DNA of 10,045 bases from Saprospiraceae bacterium (GTDB taxonomy: Bacteria; Bacteroidota; Bacteroidia; Chitinophagales; Saprospiraceae). Location of the stretch: assembly GCA_014379065.1 (NCBI GenBank), contig JACMMM010000002.1, positions 1-10,045 on the forward strand, written 5' to 3'. Under the pieces are notes generated by a model. It saw only the letters and a program-made list of their open reading frames with translations, was not told the DNA's origin and made no database searches. The position numbers and the translations under genes were made by a program. This document shows positions 6,763 to 10,045 of this stretch, piece after piece (the first letter of the stretch is position 1; the number at the start of each line of letters is the position of its first letter).

Positions 6763-7365
6763 TTACATCTTCGGCGAGCTGTTGAAAATGACGAGAAAAA
6801 TCATTGCCAGCTTCATTTCTTCAGAAATGGCTAGGTCTAAATTATCCTCAATGGCCCAGTCGCGTGGATCTCGGGTGCGAAGTGTATATAGGTAGAAATT
6901 CCCGTAGTTGGCATCTTGGACTTGCCACTCATCGAGTTGGTTGGTCCATTTGCTTTTGATATTGAGGGTAATAGAATTGTCCGACACGCGCCACTCTTTG
7001 AAGTCGCCGTTCCAGGCTGTACGCATGGTAATCACTGCCCCTGTGTAGCTGCGGAGTTCCCATTGTTGGGGGTCATCTTTCCATTTTTGTCGGACGGTGC
7101 CGCGCTGGCCGCCGAGTTCGTAATCCCACTCCGACCAGTCGTCCCGGACGTTTAGCCAGCGGAGTTTGAGTTCGCCGTAATACTCCTCTTCCAGCGCTTC
7201 GTCTTCCTGCAAATCTGCTTTTTTGAGGCTGGAAAAAATTTCCCATTCCACAAAAGAATCCTGCCAACGACACCCGATAGTAGTCATTACAGGCGCTTGC
7301 GCCGAGGCGTTGACCAGGAAGCAAAAGGGCAAAATTGCCCAAAGCAGAAAACGGTAAGCAGCCAT
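6763..7365 (-). CDS. Secreted protein with tandem tryptophan-pair repeats, unknown function
   Basis: A 200-residue protein I do not recognise. An N-terminal signal peptide (hydrophobic core about 6-19) probably ends at ASA|Q (about residue 23). The mature part has about six strand-like repeats, each with two Trp seven residues apart in most cases: W34/W41, W70/W77/W80, W95/W102, W118/W125, W140/W147, and a last unit with only W170. Repeats 3 to 6 are spaced 22-23 residues and follow roughly (hydrophobic)-x-W-x(2)-D/Q-x(3)-W-x-hydrophobic-x-D. An acidic insert (about 51-62) lies between repeats 1 and 2. The C terminus is a hydrophobic helix-like segment (about 184-194, KLAMIFLVIF). Beta strands followed by one buried hydrophobic helix recall the Tubby/LURP-one/scramblase fold, but that is a weak structural guess. 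The gene starts 10 nt after the DUF3127 stop, so the two are very probably cotranscribed. Confidence 0.7.
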   Translation of the reverse strand: MAAYRFLLWAILPFCFLVNASAQAPVMTTIGCRWQDSFVEWEIFSSLKKADLQEDEALEEEYYGELKLRWLNVRDDWSEWDYELGGQRGTVRQKWKDDPQQWELRSYTGAVITMRTAWNGDFKEWRVSDNSITLNIKSKWTNQLDEWQVQDANYGNFYLYTLRTRDPRDWAIEDNLDLAISEEMKLAMIFLVIFNSSPKM

Positions 7366-7375
7366 TTATTAGAGA

Positions 7376-7777
7376 TTAAAATGGCAAATCATCGGTGCTG
7401 ATAGGAGGCGCTTCTGAATAGTTCGGGAATGGGTCAGCGGGGAAATTCTCTCCGGCTGGCGCTGCTTTGGCACGGCTGGAAGTTTGGGATTGAACGGGTT
7501 GGCTTTCGCCACCGCCAGCTTCCATTCGCCAAGCATTGAGGTTGGTCATGTACTTGCCGTTCCATTCGCGTCCACGCAGGTCGAATGACACGCGCACCTG
7601 ATCCCCTTCGTTGAAGGTGTCCAGAATGCCGCAGCGATCTTGCACGGCCTGAAATTTAATGAGTTGGGGGTAATTGCCGTCTGGTATTTCGAGCACGAAC
7701 TCGCGTGCTGCGAAGTTGGCCGATTTTTGTTCGGTCGGGAAGACGCGGTGGAGTTTGCCTTCTACTTCAAAAGCCAT
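7376..7777 (-). CDS. DUF3127 family protein, OB-fold-like with an SSB-type C-terminal tip
   Basis: A 133-residue cytoplasmic protein. Residues 1-86 match the DUF3127 pattern, a Bacteroidota-centred family: MAFEVEGKLH, REFVLEI, QLIKFQAVQDRC, and FNEGDQVRVSFDLRGREW with a following NLNAW. The alternating strands and layout resemble a small OB-fold of the single-stranded-DNA-binding type. Residues 87-127 form a low-complexity Gln/Ser/Ala/Pro linker. The protein ends in DDLPF, close to the DDDIPF tip through which bacterial SSB recruits repair and replication proteins. A nucleic-acid-binding role is therefore plausible but inferred. It is the first gene of a probable operon with the W-repeat and permease genes. 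I found no convincing promoter in the 280 bp upstream. Confidence 0.82.
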   Translation of the reverse strand: MAFEVEGKLHRVFPTEQKSANFAAREFVLEIPDGNYPQLIKFQAVQDRCGILDTFNEGDQVRVSFDLRGREWNGKYMTNLNAWRMEAGGGESQPVQSQTSSRAKAAPAGENFPADPFPNYSEAPPISTDDLPF

Positions 7778-7901
7778 TGTCTGTCAAATTATTGAGTGTA
7801 AAAATGCTTGTTTGGATGCGCAAAAATGCACACAAAAATTGAAAATTTGGAGATAGCATGGAATTTGAGTCAGCGGACCTTCAGCTAGGGGAATGGAGAG
7901 C

Positions 7902-7997
7902 ATGACAATTGCTACCTTTGCCGCCACTTTAGCCGCTGTAGCCTTGTTTTGTGTCAAGACTCGGCAGGCGGAGGCGCACTTTGACCAAATTTATTAA
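7902..7997 (+). CDS. Possible small membrane protein or leader peptide (31 aa, speculative)
   Basis: An ATG at 7902 opens a 31-codon frame ending in TAA at 7995-7997. The product starts MTIATFAATLAAVALFCVKT, a hydrophobic segment long enough for one membrane span, followed by a short polar tail. A GGAGAG lies just upstream at 7895-7900, a purine-rich site unusual for this phylum but very close to the ATG. Against it, the TACCTTTG promoter match at 7913-7920 falls inside the frame, so the peptide would need an upstream promoter. Such a short frame can also arise by chance. Confidence 0.2.
   Translation: MTIATFAATLAAVALFCVKTRQAEAHFDQIY
7913..7920 (+). promoter_or_regulatory. Promoter -7 element for the E2 gene
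   Basis: TACCTTTG is identical to the -7 element of the 23S promoter, and GCCGCC follows both. There is no TTTG or TTG at the expected -33 position (7888-7893 reads AGGGAA). The predicted start near 7926 gives a leader of about 134 nt before the ATG at 8060. Confidence 0.45.
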
Positions 7998-8059
7998 AAA
8001 ACAAAAATGATCGCCCAGGCTTCAGGCTTGCGTCGGTCAATTTCTCACCACGCTCACAC

Positions 8060-9391
8060 ATGGCTCGCGTAGAACTTGTAATGCCCAAAATGGGCGAAAG
8101 CATCATGGAGGCCACCATCCTCAAATGGCGCAAAAAAATTGGCGACACCGTCGAACTGGACGAACCAGTGCTCGACATCGCTACTGACAAGGTTGACTCT
8201 GAAGTGCCCTCGCCCGTGGCCGGGGTGCTTGTAGAAATCCTTTTTCAGGAGAATGATGTGGTAGCGATCAATAAGGCCATTGCTATTCTTGAAACAGGGA
8301 CAGGGTCAGTTGGCAGCGGCAGTAGCAGTTCGCAGTCGGCCGTGGACAGCAGTAGTGCTAAAGCAGTCGAAGTGCCTTACGTTCCGGCGCAGCCATCGAG
8401 TGCTTCAAGTCCAACATCCAACGTCCAAAGTCTAAAATCCGGTGAAGGCCGCTTTTACTCCCCGCTTGTGCGTACGATTGCAAAACAGGAGGGCATCGCA
8501 CAATCGGAACTGGATGCGCTTTCTGGTTCAGGACAAGAAGGCCGGGTGACGAAAAAGGATATTTTGGCTTATGTTGCCAACCGGGGCAGTTCGCAGGGCG
8601 CAGTAGGCAGTAGCAGTGTGCAGCCGTCCAACGTCCAACGTCCAGAGTCCAACGTCCAAAGTCCAATGTCCAGCATCGGAGGCAACGTCGAAATCATCGA
8701 AATGGATCGGATGCGCCGACTCATCGCCGACCACATGGTGATGAGCAAGCATACTAGCCCGCATGTTACCTCCTTTGTGGAAGCCGACGTGACCAACATG
8801 GTCAACTGGCGCAATCGTGTGAAAGACCAATTCAAAAAGCAATACGGCGAAAACATTACGTTCACGCCCATTTTTGTGGAAGCAGTGGCACGTGCTATTC
8901 GTGATTTCCCGATGATAAATGTGTCCGTGGACGGCACGAAAATCATCCTTAAAAAAGACATCAATATCGGCATGGCAGCCGCGTTGCCAAGCGGCAATCT
9001 GATCGTTCCGGTCATTAAAAATGCCGATTTCCTTAACCTCGCCGGGCTTACCAAACAGGTGAACGATTTGGCGAATCGAGCCCGTCAAAACCAGTTGAAG
9101 CCCGACGAAATACAAGGTGGAACGTTTACTTTAACCAACGTTGGTACGTTTGGCAATGTAATGGGCACCCCCATCATCAACCAGCCGCAAGTGGCGATCA
9201 TGGCCATGGGCGCTATCCGCAAAAAACCCGCTGTGCTCGAAACAGAATATGGCGATGTAATCGCGGTGCGACAGATGATGTTCCTATCGCTTTCTTACGA
9301 TCACCGCGTGGTGGACGGGATGTTGGGCGGTTCGTTCCTGCGCCGCGTGGCGGATTATCTCGAGCAGTTTGATGCGAATCGGGCGTTTTGA
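8060..9391 (+). CDS. Dihydrolipoamide acyltransferase (E2) of a 2-oxoacid dehydrogenase complex
   Basis: A 443-residue cytoplasmic E2 with the complete domain set. The lipoyl domain (about 2-78) has the lipoylated lysine in ATDKVDSEVPSPVAG (K44). The peripheral subunit-binding domain (about 131-172; FYSPLVRTIAKQEGI, then EGRVTKKDIL) docks E1 or E3. The acyltransferase core (about 210-443) ends with the active-site motif SYDHRVVDG (His415, Asp419). E2 passes the acyl group from lipoyl to CoA. The core resembles branched-chain and generic 2-oxoacid types more than classical pyruvate E2, but substrate is not certain. Both flexible linkers are Ser/Ala/Gln rich, and each contains an in-frame run of the AANNTCC heptamer family (8409-8440 and 8626-8674). 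No E1 or E3 gene is in the window. The gene appears monocistronic, with a terminator 62 nt after the stop. Confidence 0.93.
   Translation: MARVELVMPKMGESIMEATILKWRKKIGDTVELDEPVLDIATDKVDSEVPSPVAGVLVEILFQENDVVAINKAIAILETGTGSVGSGSSSSQSAVDSSSAKAVEVPYVPAQPSSASSPTSNVQSLKSGEGRFYSPLVRTIAKQEGIAQSELDALSGSGQEGRVTKKDILAYVANRGSSQGAVGSSSVQPSNVQRPESNVQSPMSSIGGNVEIIEMDRMRRLIADHMVMSKHTSPHVTSFVEADVTNMVNWRNRVKDQFKKQYGENITFTPIFVEAVARAIRDFPMINVSVDGTKIILKKDINIGMAAALPSGNLIVPVIKNADFLNLAGLTKQVNDLANRARQNQLKPDEIQGGTFTLTNVGTFGNVMGTPIINQPQVAIMAMGAIRKKPAVLETEYGDVIAVRQMMFLSLSYDHRVVDGMLGGSFLRRVADYLEQFDANRAF
8409..8440 (+). repeat. Degenerate heptamer array in the first E2 linker
   Basis: Consecutive seven-base units GTCCAAC, ATCCAAC, GTCCAAA, GTCTAAA and a partial ATCC. 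They encode residues of about 118-127 (PTSNVQSLKS) between the lipoyl and subunit-binding domains. The units belong to the same family, in a different rotation, as the AATATCC units between bglX and the permease gene. Confidence 0.75.
8626..8674 (+). repeat. Seven-copy heptamer array in the second E2 linker
   Basis: Seven uninterrupted 7-nt units: GTCCAAC twice, then GTCCAGA, GTCCAAC, GTCCAAA, GTCCAAT and GTCCAGC. GTCCA is invariant in all seven. They encode about residues 190-205 (SNVQRPESNVQSPMSS), between the subunit-binding and catalytic domains. The 49 nt together with the surrounding linker keep the reading frame open into the core domain. Confidence 0.85.
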
Positions 9392-9405
9392 CAAAAAAAG
9401 TTTTG

Positions 9406-9430
9406 ACAGGATAAACAGGATAAACAGGAT
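9406..9430 (+). repeat. Short tandem repeat, 9-bp unit ACAGGATAA, about 2.8 copies
   Basis: ACAGGATAA occurs at 9406-9414 and 9415-9423, followed by a partial ACAGGAT at 9424-9430, all identical. It begins 15 nt after the E2 stop and lies before the terminator. No function is evident. Confidence 0.75.
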
Positions 9431-9452
9431 TTAAGCCATGTTTGATCTTGCA

Positions 9453-9490
9453 GCCGCCCGTTCGGAATGACTCCGAACGGGCGGCTTTTT
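9453..9490 (+). terminator. Rho-independent terminator after the E2 gene
   Basis: A 14-bp perfect GC-rich stem, with GCCGCCCGTTCGGA at 9453-9466 pairing with 9472-9485, closes a 5-nt loop (ATGAC) and is followed by five T at 9486-9490. It lies 62 nt beyond the E2 stop and separates E2 from the TonB receptor gene. Confidence 0.88.
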
Positions 9491-9592
9491 ATTGAATGAG
9501 GTTAAGAAAAACACAAATACGCTATCCCTTGCCCAACCCATCAAAGGCACATCGCGTCCTTTGAGGCGAATTAACCAATCACTACTTATCCT

Positions 9593-10045
9593 ATGTTGAA
9601 AAAGCACCTTTACCCTCCGTCCAAACGGGTCGGCTGGCCTTTGCTGCTGCCCTTATTTTTACAACTCCTTATTTCTTTCCCAACGTTTGCCCAAACGCGC
9701 TACACCATTAGCGGCACAATAACCGACCGTGCCAGTGGTGAACACCTCATCGGCGCTACGATACGCGACTTGAAAAGTGGAAAAGGAACTGTGACAAACA
9801 CTTTTGGCTTTTACAGCCTCACCTTGCCTTCTGATTCAGCCATTATTGCGATTACCTACATTGGTTACAAACCTGAAGCATTCAGTGTTTTGTTGCAAAA
9901 AAATGTGGTGCAAAATGTGGGCATGGGGGAAAACTCCGTGCTGAAAGAAGTGGAGGTTGTGGGCCAACGCTACGAACGCGTGGAAGAGCGCGTACAAATG
10001 GGTCGCATTGACATACCCATCCAACAAATCAAAAATGTCCCCGCG
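9593..10045 (+). CDS. TonB-dependent receptor, N-terminal part (runs off the right edge)
   Basis: An open frame from ATG 9593 through the window end (151 codons). A signal peptide with a basic N terminus (KKH...KR) and a Leu-rich core probably ends at TFA|Q near residue 34. A carboxypeptidase D regulatory-like domain follows (about 37-115): YTISGTITDRASGEHLIGATI, then GTVTNTFGFYSLTLP and ITYIGYKP, typical of Bacteroidota outer-membrane receptors. The LKEVEVVGQR stretch (about 118-127) links it to the start of the plug domain (MGRIDIPIQQIKNVP). The rest of the plug and the 22-strand barrel lie beyond the window. Such receptors import large or scarce nutrients with TonB energy; the substrate is unknown. 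It lacks the usual SusC wording (EVVVTG), so a non-SusC receptor is more likely. No clear promoter is seen in 9491-9592, only a 7-bp inverted repeat (9541-9547 and 9558-9564). Confidence 0.88.
   Translation, partial: MLKKHLYPPSKRVGWPLLLPLFLQLLISFPTFAQTRYTISGTITDRASGEHLIGATIRDLKSGKGTVTNTFGFYSLTLPSDSAIIAITYIGYKPEAFSVLLQKNVVQNVGMGENSVLKEVEVVGQRYERVEERVQMGRIDIPIQQIKNVPA

Larger units (their letters stand above)
7778..8059. other. Divergent intergenic region between the DUF3127 and E2 genes
   Basis: This 282-bp gap must hold promoters for both directions. Rightward there is a good TACCTTTG -7 element at 7913-7920. Leftward only imperfect matches exist: CATTTTTG and AATTTTTG on the minus strand at 7828-7821 and 7840-7833, with no properly spaced TTTG. 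A possible 31-codon open frame lies at 7902-7997. No RNA gene or inverted repeat is apparent. Confidence 0.5.

Noticed and set aside
8409..8674. Heptamer arrays as a CRISPR-like structure
   Set aside because: Units are only 7 nt, directly abutting with no unique spacers, and lie inside a coding gene with no cas genes nearby.
8358..9115. Minus-strand frames with repeated WTLDVGR-like peptides
   Set aside because: The apparent peptide repeat is simply the reverse translation of the heptamer arrays inside the E2 gene; the plus-strand E2 domains are unmistakable.
9541..9564. Inverted repeat TCAAAGG/CCTTTGA before the TonB receptor gene as an operator
   Set aside because: Seven-base arms are short enough to occur by chance and nothing else supports a regulator site.

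Overview
The window looks like chromosomal DNA from a member of the Bacteroidota. Three things point there: perfect matches to the phylum's promoter -7 element (TAnnTTTG) in front of several genes, a DUF3127 gene, and a TonB-dependent receptor that begins with a carboxypeptidase-regulatory-like domain. Base composition is moderate (estimated by eye near 50% G+C). A Saprospirales- or Chitinophagales-like host is possible, but I cannot fix the family.

Layout. Positions 1-~783 hold the 5' third of a 23S rRNA gene on the minus strand. Its upstream side has no 16S gene. Instead there is a ~170-nt leader with a boxA-like element, a good housekeeping-type promoter, and then protein genes. The 23S therefore appears to be transcribed on its own, with the 16S gene located elsewhere. 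Back to back with that promoter is a plus-strand promoter for a DUF1963/YwqG-like gene (1072-1857). It converges on a minus-strand sugar-phosphate nucleotidyltransferase gene (1906-2781), and a perfect 16-bp-arm palindrome lies between the two. A secreted family 3 glycoside hydrolase of BglX type follows (2944-5211). It converges on an APC-family permease gene (5395-6723, minus), separated by a 40-bp perfect inverted repeat built from AANNTCC heptamers. The permease is the last gene of a probable minus-strand operon: DUF3127 protein (7376-7777), secreted tryptophan-repeat protein (6763-7365), permease. Divergent from that operon is a monocistronic gene for the E2 acyltransferase of a 2-oxoacid dehydrogenase complex (8060-9391), ended by a strong terminator. 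The window closes inside a TonB-dependent receptor gene (9593 onward).

How the genes relate. This is mostly core and housekeeping content rather than one dedicated system. BglX, the permease and the TonB receptor suit a heterotroph living on polymers and amino acids, and E2 feeds acyl-CoA into central metabolism. I see no phage, transposase, CRISPR or defence locus. The most notable signals are the apparently unlinked 23S gene with its own promoter, the heptamer repeat family present both between genes and in frame within both linkers of E2, and the uncharacterised W-repeat secreted protein.
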